64,000 nucleotides of DNA from positions 62,001 through 126,000 of the IMG/VR virus record IMGVR_UViG_3300042558_003926; one strand, 5' to 3'. The DNA comes from a virus. The notes beneath the pieces were generated by a model. It was not told where the DNA came from, did not search any database, and worked only from the letters and a program-made list of their open reading frames with translations. Both the position numbers and the translations under genes were made by a program. The first letter of the stretch is position 1. Each line of letters begins with the position of its first letter. This document shows positions 46,635 through 54,764 of this stretch, piece by piece.

Positions 46635-47699
46635 ATGGAGATATCAAAGGTAGAATCTTTAGTAAGAGAAGTTCTTACTAGACAATTTCCAGGTAATCCC
46701 GGAAAGCAGATAGTTTACAAAGCTGGAAACAGACTTAATGTATCCTGTCCGTATTGTGGGGATTCTAATGACTCCAGAAAGAAAAGGGGTAATTTTTACC
46801 TAGATACGTTAGCTTATAAGTGCTATAATGGTGGATGTGGTATCTATAAGGATTCTATAAGTTTCTTTAAGGATTTCTCCGTATATTCAAAATTATCCAG
46901 CAACGAAAAAAGTGAGATTAGATCAATACTAGATGAGAATAGAGGGAAGAGAAGAAGCGTGTATGGTAATATCGACATTTCTCTATTTTTCGAGAATGAT
47001 ATAAACGAAATTCTGATCAGCAGATCTGATTTTATGGAAAAGCTAGGTCTTCGTAATGTTTTCGGATCTACCATACAAAGATACATCCAGAGGAGACATC
47101 AGAAAATGGATAATCGATTTGCTTGGGATGCCAAGAAAGAAAAGATATTTTTATTCAATCTTACACCTGATGATAAGATAATTGGTCTACAGGTAAGAAA
47201 TATGCAATCAGTTAAAGGAAGTTCAAAGTATCTAACATATAAGCTGAGCGGAATATATGAAAAACTTCTTAGAGTTACCGACGAGGAAACTTTAAACCGT
47301 GCTAGAGAGGTTGATCCAATCTCCCATGTTTTTAATATAGGGACCCTGGATTTCAGCTCCCCTATTACTGTTTTTGAAGGACCAATGGATTCCTGGTTTT
47401 GGAACAATTCAGTAGGACTATGCTCCATAGAAAATAAGTTTCCGTTTGAGGTTGAAGGAGTTAGATATTGGTACGATTGGGATAGAGCTGGCATAGAAAA
47501 AAGCATGGACTTACTAAGTAAGGGGGTTTCTGTTTTTAATTGGGGAAAATTCTTAGAGGAAAATAACATAACAAAAAATAGAAAATGGGATTTGAATGAC
47601 TTGGTCGTTCATCTCAGATCAACCGGAAAAAAGATAAAGAGATTGGAAGGTTATTTTACTGATGATATATTAGACTTAAGATATTTTATCAATGAGTGA
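46635..47699 (+). CDS. 61: DNA primase gp61-type
   Basis: This 354-residue primase makes RNA primers for lagging-strand synthesis. The zinc module is at the N-terminus: Cys38 and Cys41 in CPYCGDS, Cys63 and Cys68 in YKCYNGGCG. The TOPRIM core follows with Glu248 in VFEGPMDS and Asp281/Asp283 in YWYDWDRAG, then GVSVFNW. T4 gp61 is 342 residues. An upstream GTG at 46596 would add 13 residues encoded inside the terminator hairpin, so the ATG at 46635 is chosen. It overlaps the next gene by 8 bases. A gp41-type helicase is not in this window. Confidence 0.85.
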   Translation: MEISKVESLVREVLTRQFPGNPGKQIVYKAGNRLNVSCPYCGDSNDSRKKRGNFYLDTLAYKCYNGGCGIYKDSISFFKDFSVYSKLSSNEKSEIRSILDENRGKRRSVYGNIDISLFFENDINEILISRSDFMEKLGLRNVFGSTIQRYIQRRHQKMDNRFAWDAKKEKIFLFNLTPDDKIIGLQVRNMQSVKGSSKYLTYKLSGIYEKLLRVTDEETLNRAREVDPISHVFNIGTLDFSSPITVFEGPMDSWFWNNSVGLCSIENKFPFEVEGVRYWYDWDRAGIEKSMDLLSKGVSVFNWGKFLEENNITKNRKWDLNDLVVHLRSTGKKIKRLEGYFTDDILDLRYFINE

Positions 47700-47931
47700 G
47701 GATGAAATAAATAAAAGAATAGAGGAATGGGAATCTAGCATAAATGTAGAGCTAAAGCCCAAACTTAAATACCCGCTCAAAATAATAGAATCGAATATTC
47801 TAAACGTGGATGTTGAATTTGTAGAACCCTCAATAGATCCACCTAAGGAAAAGACTAAGAAATCTTCCACCCAATCTTTTAAAGTGGTGGACATTTCAAA
47901 AAGAAAAAACAAAAACAAAAAACTATTCTAA
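47692..47931 (+). CDS. Small charged protein between primase and UvsY-like gene
   Basis: This 79-residue Lys/Glu-rich protein starts inside the primase gene (8-base overlap) and its stop overlaps the next ATG by one base, so it is translationally coupled on both sides. The C-terminus is strongly basic (SKRKNKNKKLF). It has no recognised domain. The tight context suggests an accessory to primase or the recombination mediator. Confidence 0.6.
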   Translation: MSEDEINKRIEEWESSINVELKPKLKYPLKIIESNILNVDVEFVEPSIDPPKEKTKKSSTQSFKVVDISKRKNKNKKLF

Positions 47932-48377
47932 TGTCAAGTTCAGAGAAAGCAGATTTTAATAAGTTATTCGAGATCGAAAGGTCCGAATGGAGGGAGAAAG
48001 TACAGGTCCTAGCGTTGGAGATGAAGGACATTAGGACTCTTGCTAAAGCACAGGTTGACTTATTCAGTCAAAGACAGGTACTTTTAGAGTACAGCTATAA
48101 GCTGGCTTCAATAGTTTCTAAATTAAATTCCAAATACAGAACGGAAAAATCTAGAAAATTAAAGGAGTACTCAGAGAAAAGTGACATTAGATACGGTGCA
48201 AATGAAAAAACGGTTCTGATCGAGGGAGACATTAGCGAGATAACAGAGAAGATTGAGCTAGTTGAGGGTCACCGAAAATTTATCGATCAAACAGTACAAA
48301 CATTAGATCATATGCTTTATGGTATTAAATCCAGAATATCTCTGGAAGAATATCTACGAGGATCTACTGTAAAATAA
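47931..48377 (+). CDS. uvsY: UvsY-like recombination mediator (probable)
   Basis: This 148-residue all-helical protein lies directly upstream of UvsW, as uvsY does in T4 (137 residues). It has an N-terminal charged helix, a central segment with YSYKLASIVSKLNSKYRTEK (about 55-74), a YGANEKTVLIEGDISE strand-turn and a C-terminal helix with TLDHMLYGIKSRISLEEYL. The T4 protein has a similar helix, a K-x-V-L-x-x-D-x-x strand and an I-K-S-R helix. UvsY loads UvsX recombinase onto gp32-coated DNA. The call rests on size, layout, the short motif and position. Confidence 0.55.
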   Translation: MSSSEKADFNKLFEIERSEWREKVQVLALEMKDIRTLAKAQVDLFSQRQVLLEYSYKLASIVSKLNSKYRTEKSRKLKEYSEKSDIRYGANEKTVLIEGDISEITEKIELVEGHRKFIDQTVQTLDHMLYGIKSRISLEEYLRGSTVK

Positions 48378-48386
48378 AATATATTT

Positions 48387-49925
48387 ATGTTAAGATTTCA
48401 AGTTTCGGAGGATCAGCAATGGATGATATTAGTAGAGGCTCTTGACGAGGTAGAGAAAAAGCAGATAGACATTTCATTAACACAAAAAATTCATAACTTC
48501 TATTTCCATCCTCTCGTTAAGAAGAAGATATGGGACGGAAGCATATGCTTCATAGAGAAAAAAGGAGGCATGTGGAAAATCCCGATAGGATTATGGAGGG
48601 AAGTACTAGAAATAGGTGAAAGATATCAAATAGAGATATCGATTAAAGGTCTAGAGGATATTATACTCAATAGCATTTCATTAGAGGATTTTACACAATG
48701 GGTTAATGATTTCTTCAAGGATGGGATAGGAGGGGATATTAATAAAAAACCAAGAGACTATCAAATAGAGACAGCCTGGAAGATTATTAGGTATAGATAT
48801 TCAGTTTCCGAGGTGGCAACATCATCAGGAAAGACCTTAATATCATTTATGATCTTTGCATACTTGAAATCTAAAGGGCTGATTCGAAAGTTTCTAATGA
48901 TTGTTCCTAATACAAATCTTGTTTTCCAAGGTAGCGACGATTTCGTAGATTATGGATTAGATAGGCTCGGAGTAAAAATTCAGCAGATAGGGGGAGGAAG
49001 CAAAATAAGAGAAGGGTGCGATCTAATAATAGGAACCTTCCAATCTCTGGTTAAGCAGGAATCTGATTTTTATGAGGGCATAGATGCAGTTTTTGTTGAC
49101 GAGGCACATCACACTAACAGTATGTCCATAAAGAAAATTGTAGCACATTGCATGGGATCTAAGTGGAGATTCGGTTTAACTGGAACACTAACGAAAAAAG
49201 GAACCGCTGATTATCTCACTATACAGCAATTTTTAGGTCCTCTGGTTGTAGAAATTCCACCGAGCTTCCTTTTTGATAACAATTATGCTACCCCGGTTTC
49301 GATTCGTGTTATTATTATGGACTGGCTTGAACCCGAATATAAGGATAAGCTAGCCGAACTTAAAACAAACTCAAATAATATTGAGGGGAATGAAATATAC
49401 AATATAGAGAGAAAACTTGTTGTTGAGAGCAAGAAAAGATTGAATTATATTGTTGATTTTATAAGTAAAGGATCTAAGAATTCCCTGGTCCTTTTTCAAT
49501 CAGTTAAAGACGAGTACGGAAAACAGATATGGAATCATCTGAGAGAAAAAAACAGGGACAAGGAGGTTTTTTATGTTGACGGTGACACCAGTGAGAATTT
49601 AAGGGAAGAATATAAGTCAAGAATGTCAGCAGGGGAGAATAAGGTTCTGGTAGCAACATATGGCACATTTTCTACGGGGATATCAATAAATAACATCCAT
49701 AATATTTTCCTAGTGGAGTCATACAAAAGTGAAATCCTGATCAAGCAGAGTTTAGGTAGGGGTATGAGAAAAATGGAGGGGAAAGAAAAGGTAAATGTCA
49801 TCGATTTCGTTGATGATTTTTCTACCGGAAAATACCAGAATTACCTTCTAAAGCACAGCAGGGAGAGAATCGAGATCTATAAAAGAGAATTATTTGAATA
49901 TAAGATCTACAATATAAAACTCTAA
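48387..49925 (+). CDS. uvsW: UvsW-type helicase/translocase
   Basis: This 512-residue superfamily 2 helicase unwinds branched DNA and R-loops in T4. It has a UvsW-like N-terminal DNA-binding part (1-110), then RDYQIETAW (Q-like motif), Walker A TSSGKT at 145-150, DEAHH at 238-242, FGLTGTL at ~262-268 and, in the second RecA lobe, LVLFQSVKDEYG, VATYGTFSTGISI and QSLGRGMRK (motif VI, two Arg). Full length compared with T4 UvsW (about 503 residues). It follows the UvsY-like gene by 9 bases. With gp32 and the RuvC-like nuclease it forms a recombination cluster. Confidence 0.9.
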   Translation: MLRFQVSEDQQWMILVEALDEVEKKQIDISLTQKIHNFYFHPLVKKKIWDGSICFIEKKGGMWKIPIGLWREVLEIGERYQIEISIKGLEDIILNSISLEDFTQWVNDFFKDGIGGDINKKPRDYQIETAWKIIRYRYSVSEVATSSGKTLISFMIFAYLKSKGLIRKFLMIVPNTNLVFQGSDDFVDYGLDRLGVKIQQIGGGSKIREGCDLIIGTFQSLVKQESDFYEGIDAVFVDEAHHTNSMSIKKIVAHCMGSKWRFGLTGTLTKKGTADYLTIQQFLGPLVVEIPPSFLFDNNYATPVSIRVIIMDWLEPEYKDKLAELKTNSNNIEGNEIYNIERKLVVESKKRLNYIVDFISKGSKNSLVLFQSVKDEYGKQIWNHLREKNRDKEVFYVDGDTSENLREEYKSRMSAGENKVLVATYGTFSTGISINNIHNIFLVESYKSEILIKQSLGRGMRKMEGKEKVNVIDFVDDFSTGKYQNYLLKHSRERIEIYKRELFEYKIYNIKL

Positions 49926-49935
49926 TTTAAACGGG

Positions 49936-49943
49936 GATATATA
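49936..49943 (+). promoter_or_regulatory. Putative late promoter motif GATATATA
   Basis: GATATATA lies 18 bases before the start at 49962. It separates the recombination cluster from the first gene with a capsid-targeting-like N-terminus. Confidence 0.55.
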
Positions 49944-49961
49944 CATAAAAAGTTTTGTCTG

Positions 49962-50507
49962 ATGAAAATTAAGAAATTTGATTCCTTTGTATCCGAAAGT
50001 TTAAATGAAGACTCGTCACATTACGAGGGCAAAAACAAATTTAGCAAATGGCTAAGGGGAGTAAATGATAGGATTAAGTCCGAAGTGGACGATTCCAAAT
50101 TTTATTCTAGATATACAGACCCAAATACTGATAAATTTGTAGCTGCAAACAAGGCCACGGCTTTAATACCCGGAGCTTTTAGATTAATCATAGGAGCAGG
50201 TGCTGCTATATCAGACTTCTTTACAAAAGGGGATAATAAGGACACAGTATCAAAATACTCCAAAGAAGATCTTAGTAATAAAAAGGAAGAGATCATAAAT
50301 AAATGGGAGCAGGACAATATTAAATCAGATACAACAGAAGCTGACGCAGAAAAATTTTATAAATCTGGTGTTATCAAGGGTAAAAAATTCTTTGGACCCG
50401 ATTATGACCCGGTAAAACCCAAAAACAAGGACGAAGAAATCTACACTGATTATATAGATGGTGTGATGGAAAGATATTACAAAAGAACATCCAAATATGC
50501 CAAATAA
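49962..50507 (+). CDS. Putative internal capsid protein with targeting peptide
   Basis: This 181-residue basic protein begins MKIKKFDSFVSES. This resembles the capsid-targeting peptide of T4 internal proteins (MKTYQEFIAEA) and has a V-S-E site at residues 10-12 that could be cut by the prohead protease. The rest is charged and helical, with an Ala/Ile-rich segment (ALIPGAFRLIIGAGAAISDF, about 67-86) that may be membrane-active. No enzymatic motif is seen. A late-promoter-like GATATATA precedes it. The packaged-protein role is inferred. Confidence 0.5.
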   Translation: MKIKKFDSFVSESLNEDSSHYEGKNKFSKWLRGVNDRIKSEVDDSKFYSRYTDPNTDKFVAANKATALIPGAFRLIIGAGAAISDFFTKGDNKDTVSKYSKEDLSNKKEEIINKWEQDNIKSDTTEADAEKFYKSGVIKGKKFFGPDYDPVKPKNKDEEIYTDYIDGVMERYYKRTSKYAK

Positions 50508-51426
50508 ACTGATGGATTTCTCAGGATTCTCCAGAGTGTTTGAAGGCGGAGCAGCTATAAAATCATCTAGGAGTATTAGAGAGGACGAGTTTCCTAAAAC
50601 ACTGGATAGCATAAAATCTATTTTATTTCCCATCCTAGGTATAAATCCAACCAAGGAGGGATCTCAATATCTTGTAATCGGTAGTATTGGGAAAAAGAAA
50701 AATCCGGAGGATACATCAGGAGATCTTGATATAGGATATGACAGCAGCTGGTTTTCTAGAGAACATGGGATCACTGCTAAGGAGTGTTCATCTGAGGTTT
50801 ATAAATTGGTCTCTCAGGATCTTCCTGAAAAATTAGGATTCGACCCGGAAATAAATCATATGAAGGGATTAAGCATAGTTAGTTTAGGCTGGCCAATCCA
50901 GGGTGATTTTAGTAAAGGGATAGTTCAGTTAGATTTAATCCCTGTATCCAGCATGGATTGGGCTAAATTTATTTATTATTCACCTAATTATAAAATAGCG
51001 GAGAGCAAATATAAATCGGCTCATAGAAATTGGTTATTGACAGCAATACTAGCATCAAGAAGAAGAATAATTAAGGTAGACCCGGATGGACAGGTATTGG
51101 ATTATGATTCTCCTGTTCTAATGCTCAGCGATGGTTTATTCTGGCACACAAAGTCATATGCAGGAAAAATTAAGTCCAGGTTAAAGAACCCTAAAAAAAT
51201 AGAGGGAAGCGAGAGATTTGTTACCAGGAATCCACAAGAATTTATAGATTTTACACTGGGGCCAGGGTATACTCCGGAGGAGGTAAAAACATTCGAGCAA
51301 GTATTTTCTATAATTAGCGATCCTTCTTTTGAATTATATGGTAATCTGGAGGAGATTAAGGATAAATTTAAGGAATATCTAGAAAGAACCGGTTTAGAGG
51401 TTCCGTCCGAAATAAATAGAATTTAA
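50497..51426 (+). CDS. Pol-beta-type nucleotidyltransferase
   Basis: This 309-residue protein has the nucleotidyltransferase signature: Gly62-Ser63 in VIGSIGKKK, the metal pair Asp76/Asp78 in SGDLDIGYD, and a third Asp146 in GIVQLDLIPV. Enzymes of this fold add nucleotides to RNA, DNA, proteins or small molecules. The N-terminus (LMDFSGFSRVFEGG) resembles the targeting peptides of neighbouring genes, with V-F-E at 14-16. The chosen ATG overlaps the previous stop by 11 bases; an in-frame ATG at 50512 is an alternative. The next gene is a nucleic-acid-ligase fusion, which suggests a joint role in RNA or nucleotide metabolism. The substrate is unknown. Confidence 0.7.
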   Translation: MPNKLMDFSGFSRVFEGGAAIKSSRSIREDEFPKTLDSIKSILFPILGINPTKEGSQYLVIGSIGKKKNPEDTSGDLDIGYDSSWFSREHGITAKECSSEVYKLVSQDLPEKLGFDPEINHMKGLSIVSLGWPIQGDFSKGIVQLDLIPVSSMDWAKFIYYSPNYKIAESKYKSAHRNWLLTAILASRRRIIKVDPDGQVLDYDSPVLMLSDGLFWHTKSYAGKIKSRLKNPKKIEGSERFVTRNPQEFIDFTLGPGYTPEEVKTFEQVFSIISDPSFELYGNLEEIKDKFKEYLERTGLEVPSEINRI

Positions 51427-51459
51427 TAGATATAATATACATTACTAAAAGAAGAAGAT

Positions 51460-53466
51460 ATGTCAGGAATAAGTCATCTATACGACATCTATAATAAGAA
51501 GGGGAAGGATTTTGTAGAAAAGCTTTTCAATTCTTATGTGACCGTTAATGAAAAAATGGACGGGTCAGCATTTGTGTTCGAGAGAGACGTAGAGACTGGC
51601 AAATTTATTTTTTATAAAAGAGATCAAAGAAATCCTATTACTATGGTGGATAGGACTTTAATGAAGTACTACGAAAAACCTATATTGTATATAGAAGCTC
51701 TACCTGCACATATTATTAAGGAAATTCCTAGAGGATGGAGATTTGGCTTGGAATACTTTTCAAATTCCAGTCCGGTAGAGATTGCTTACGATAGAGTTCC
51801 GAAGAATAATCTGATACTCTCCTATGTTAAGCCTAAAGGTGATTCGGACGCTGAGCAGATTACCGATAAAGAAAATCTTGATATGTGGGCTGATTTGATA
51901 GGAGTCGAAAGACCCCCTATAATTTTTCAGGGTATTCTATCTAAGGAGCAGAAAGATAAGATTCTAGATTTCCTTAGAACTCCATTTGATGAGCTTGTTA
52001 ATGAATATAAAACCAAGAGTTTTGTTAGGTTCATACTTAGTGTTCTTAATCCAGAGATAGAGAGCAGCGCACTAAACGACGATCTAGATAAGCCGATAGA
52101 GGGAATAGTATTTAGATTTAGCTCCGATGCAGATAAGGATAATGGAGGCGAGATTCTACTTTCTAAAATGGTGGATCCGGTATTTACAGAGATGGCCAAA
52201 TCTAAATCTAGTAAAAAATCAGAACAAAAACCTAGTGATTTTCTAGGAATCACAATCCTAGATGTGATGAATTTCATTCTGGACAAGGGAATAGAAAGCT
52301 TTAGAGTTAATGGAGATTCAGAGGATGAAAGATACATCTCCTTCATATCAGATGTTTTTTCTAAATTCTTAGAAGAATATGGATACAAATATAAAGGATC
52401 AGACTTTCAAGAGCCAGACTATCTAAAGAAAGATGAATTTAGGTTAAACCGTGATATGATCCGGGATCCTAGAGTTATGAAATGGATCGAAGAGGATGAT
52501 TCTTACGAATCGCTATTTAAGCTCATTTTGAATTCATTCAGGAAGATTAAGAAAAGGGCCGGCGGAATTATAACTCCCGGTATAATCGACCAATTTAATA
52601 TGCTGGTTTCTGATATAGATGGTGTTGTCAGAAAAAAGAAATTAGTTAAGGCTAATGAATCTGATATACCTTCATTCTTAGACTTTAAAAAGAATAATCT
52701 ATCGGCTGGAAATCTCGATCACCTAACTCTAGAAGGTGATGAAGCTGATGAAAATTTCGATGACCACTTTTATTCTTACAATGACTTCATCACTGCTTTA
52801 GAAACTATTGATTCTGTAGATAAGCCTAAAGTTGAAACCAAGCCGATAGACGATGAATCATTTAAGAGTGATCAGAAAGTTAAAAAGGGAGATTTACAGA
52901 AAGTAAATCTTATAGTTGGTAGATTCCAGCCTTTCCACAACGGACACATGAAAATGGTGGATGTTCTGATGGATAAGAACGGACTTCCATCGATAGTGGC
53001 AGTGGTTCATCCCGGGCATAACAAATCTGGTAATTCTCCATTCGATTCAACATTGGTTTCCAAGTATATGGAAAGCTTAATAAATGAAGCACCTCAAAAA
53101 ATACAGGGATATTTTATTGTCAATAGAGGACTTTTGGGTCCAATATGCAGTCGTGCTAAAGAACTTGGATATCTTCCAGTTTCCATTGGAAGCGGAGAGG
53201 ATAGATCGGAGGATTACAATAAACAATTTGACTTCCTAAAGAAATTAGGATCAGACTTCCCTGAATCTATAGAATTAGTAGAAACCCCAAGAAAAAATAG
53301 CGGGAGTGAAATAAGAGGATACTTAGATAACGAGGACTTTTTAGCATTTAAGAAATCAGTTCCTCAGTCAGTATCTTCTTTCTATCAGCAAATGGTTTCT
53401 TCTAAGAAAGGAAGAGGTATTTCAGAGAGCTTGGAAGTGGAAGACCTAGAAAAGAAAAATAAATAA
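51460..53466 (+). CDS. Nucleic-acid ligase fused to NMNAT-like adenylyltransferase
   Basis: This 668-residue protein joins two nucleotidyl-transfer domains. Residues ~1-250 have the covalent ligase motifs: EKMDGSAF with nucleophile Lys32, RFGLEYF with Glu98 (motif III), EGIVFRF at 214-220 (motif IV) and LLSKMVD with Lys236 (motif V). Residues ~480-645 form an HxGH-type domain: GRFQPFHNGH at 487-496 and SGSEIRG at 614-620, as in NMN adenylyltransferases and NadR. The middle is helical and unassigned. The ligase part resembles Rnl2-type RNA ligases more than DNA ligases. A degenerate GATATAAT (51429-51436) precedes it. Confidence 0.75.
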   Translation: MSGISHLYDIYNKKGKDFVEKLFNSYVTVNEKMDGSAFVFERDVETGKFIFYKRDQRNPITMVDRTLMKYYEKPILYIEALPAHIIKEIPRGWRFGLEYFSNSSPVEIAYDRVPKNNLILSYVKPKGDSDAEQITDKENLDMWADLIGVERPPIIFQGILSKEQKDKILDFLRTPFDELVNEYKTKSFVRFILSVLNPEIESSALNDDLDKPIEGIVFRFSSDADKDNGGEILLSKMVDPVFTEMAKSKSSKKSEQKPSDFLGITILDVMNFILDKGIESFRVNGDSEDERYISFISDVFSKFLEEYGYKYKGSDFQEPDYLKKDEFRLNRDMIRDPRVMKWIEEDDSYESLFKLILNSFRKIKKRAGGIITPGIIDQFNMLVSDIDGVVRKKKLVKANESDIPSFLDFKKNNLSAGNLDHLTLEGDEADENFDDHFYSYNDFITALETIDSVDKPKVETKPIDDESFKSDQKVKKGDLQKVNLIVGRFQPFHNGHMKMVDVLMDKNGLPSIVAVVHPGHNKSGNSPFDSTLVSKYMESLINEAPQKIQGYFIVNRGLLGPICSRAKELGYLPVSIGSGEDRSEDYNKQFDFLKKLGSDFPESIELVETPRKNSGSEIRGYLDNEDFLAFKKSVPQSVSSFYQQMVSSKKGRGISESLEVEDLEKKNK

Positions 53467-53472
53467 ACAGAA

Positions 53473-54015
53473 ATGAATAAATTCGTAACCAAATTTAGCG
53501 ATTTTAGTTTTCATATGAACGAGAGCGACGGATTCGGTACTTCTCCATTCTTAATGAAAAAGGAATCCGATATCTACCATTATTTCTTTAATCTAGATAA
53601 AGAAAGCGGAGAGACAGACGCATACCATTTAATTATCGGTAAGTATTCTGATCGTGAAGTAATCGAAGGGCCTAAAAATTCTTATTGCGTTCTAACGATA
53701 AATGAGATATCACCAGAAATCCTGGAAGACATTGCAGCTGATAAGGAAGATATTCCTAAGATGAATTCACAGAAATTTAAAATGGGATCTGGCGAACTAT
53801 CAAGATTGATGAAGTATGTTTACAAGTGTGTAAATGATTATCTCCAGATTAATCCAAAAGTTATTAGAATATATGATGAGGTTCAGGATAACTTAGTCTA
53901 TGACGGAAAGGGCTCATACCTAGAATATATGAAATCGATATCTCTTTCTGAACTTGGTACCAATTGGGCAGTACAAGAGGGATCGTCAAAAATGACCTTA
54001 ATTATCAGCAGATAA
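53473..54015 (+). CDS. Unknown protein with targeting-like N-terminus
   Basis: This 180-residue acidic protein begins MNKFVTKFSDFSFHMNESDG. The FSDF-x-F element and the M-N-E site are a weaker match to the capsid-targeting pattern seen in neighbouring genes. The body is alpha/beta with a conserved-looking GKYSDREVIEGPKNSYCVLT segment near 56-75. It starts 6 bases after the ligase fusion stop, so it is co-transcribed with it. No enzyme motif is seen. Confidence 0.5.
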   Translation: MNKFVTKFSDFSFHMNESDGFGTSPFLMKKESDIYHYFFNLDKESGETDAYHLIIGKYSDREVIEGPKNSYCVLTINEISPEILEDIAADKEDIPKMNSQKFKMGSGELSRLMKYVYKCVNDYLQINPKVIRIYDEVQDNLVYDGKGSYLEYMKSISLSELGTNWAVQEGSSKMTLIISR

Positions 54016-54024
54016 GAAACTTTT

Positions 54025-54032
54025 TATAAATA
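54025..54032 (+). promoter_or_regulatory. TATAAATA, exact T4 late-promoter consensus
   Basis: TATAAATA lies 34 bases before the histone-like gene start at 54067, in a 51-base gap. With the gp32 copy it is one of two exact matches to the T4 late consensus in the window. Confidence 0.5.
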
Positions 54033-54066
54033 CATAGGTATAATTACAAATTAAAAATAAAACAAA

Positions 54067-54243
54067 ATGGAAAAATTCGAACAGATTAAAGCTCTAATCG
54101 AGCAAACACAAGGAGACGTTGAGAAATTCTCAGCTAAAGGAAATTCAACTGCAGGAACTAGAGTAAGAAAAGCTATGCAGGAGTTAAAAAACTTAGCTCA
54201 AGAATTAAGAGTTGAAATCCAGGAGGCAAAAAATAAAGCTTAA
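54067..54243 (+). CDS. Histone H1 (Hc1)-like DNA-binding protein
   Basis: This 58-residue protein runs from MEKFEQIKALIEQTQ to a Lys/Ala-rich end, and contains KGNSTAGTRVRKAMQELKNL at residues 24-43. That block (K-G-N-x-x-A-G-T-R-x-R-K-x-x-x-x-L-K) is the core of the small histone H1-like (Hc1) proteins of Bacteroidetes and Chlamydiae. Such proteins bind and compact DNA. Either it condenses phage DNA, or it mimics and displaces host nucleoid protein. It is a strong pointer to a Bacteroidetes host. A TATAAATA motif lies 34 bases upstream. Confidence 0.8.
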   Translation: MEKFEQIKALIEQTQGDVEKFSAKGNSTAGTRVRKAMQELKNLAQELRVEIQEAKNKA

Positions 54244-54261
54244 TCACTAAAAAATTATCAA

Positions 54262-54498
54262 ATGAGCTATTGGGTAGTTAAAACCAAATTCGAATCTGGA
54301 GAGGTAAAAAAGAATGGGGATCCAGTTTATAAAAAAGCAGAATTTCTAGTTGCGGGTGACTCTGTCATCGAAGTAGAAAAGAAAGTTGCAGAGTATATGG
54401 ACGGCACCATCGGAGGCTACGAATCTTTCCAGGTTACAAAAACCAAAATCGAAGCCGTTATATACGACAAAAACAAATATGAAGAACAACTCCTCTAA
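54262..54498 (+). CDS. DUF4494-like small protein
   Basis: This 78-residue protein begins MSYWVVKTKFESGE, followed by KKAEFLVAGDSVIEVEKKVAEY. The W-x-x-K-x-x-x, L-V-x-A-x-S-x-x-E-A/V-E layout matches the small DUF4494 family, common in Bacteroidetes and their phages; function unknown. It follows the histone-like gene by 18 bases and its 3' end overlaps the next gene by 20 bases in another frame. Confidence 0.6.
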   Translation: MSYWVVKTKFESGEVKKNGDPVYKKAEFLVAGDSVIEVEKKVAEYMDGTIGGYESFQVTKTKIEAVIYDKNKYEEQLL

Positions 54499-54730
54499 AT
54501 CCGCTGAAACCAGTTTCTATGCTCCACCACAATCTCCAATTGCAATACAGCCCGGTGATACCGGATTCAAAACTGTAGGTAAGGGATATAATAGATTTAT
54601 CTGGACATTTGCGGACTGGCAGAAGGGGAAGAAGAAGATTATAGATCCTGATACCAATTGGGATCTGGCTTCAAAACCAATCACCCAGAAAGAATGGGAC
54701 AAAAAACAAAAAGACCTATATTTAAAATAG
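54479..54730 (+). CDS. Small unknown protein before a terminator
   Basis: This 83-residue protein begins MKNNSSKSAETSFYAPPQSP and has a Trp/Tyr-containing core (YNRFIWTFADWQKGKKKI). The ATG at 54479 is preferred over the upstream in-frame ATG at 54386, which would place 31 more codons inside the DUF4494-like gene. The stop codon is inside the terminator hairpin. Function unknown. Confidence 0.55.
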   Translation: MKNNSSKSAETSFYAPPQSPIAIQPGDTGFKTVGKGYNRFIWTFADWQKGKKKIIDPDTNWDLASKPITQKEWDKKQKDLYLK

Positions 54731-54741
54731 GTCTTTTTTTT
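54711..54741 (+). terminator. Rho-independent terminator
   Basis: AAGACCTAT (54711-54719) pairs with ATAGGTCTT (54727-54735) around a 7-base loop, then a run of T to 54741. It overlaps the end of the preceding gene and directly precedes a GATATATA promoter motif. Confidence 0.88.
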
Positions 54742-54749
54742 GATATATA
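54742..54749 (+). promoter_or_regulatory. Putative late promoter motif GATATATA
   Basis: GATATATA immediately follows the T-run of a terminator and lies 15 bases before the GTG start at 54765. A terminator then a promoter is good evidence for a new transcription unit. Confidence 0.6.
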
Positions 54750-54764
54750 GAATAAAGAAATTCT

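Noticed and set aside
47099-47569. Reverse-strand 156-residue open frame
   Set aside because: It is antisense to the primase gene, which has clear zinc and TOPRIM motifs; the reverse product has no motif.
51927-52388. Reverse-strand 153-residue open frame
   Set aside because: Antisense to the ligase-NMNAT gene; Ser/Leu-rich shadow with no domain.
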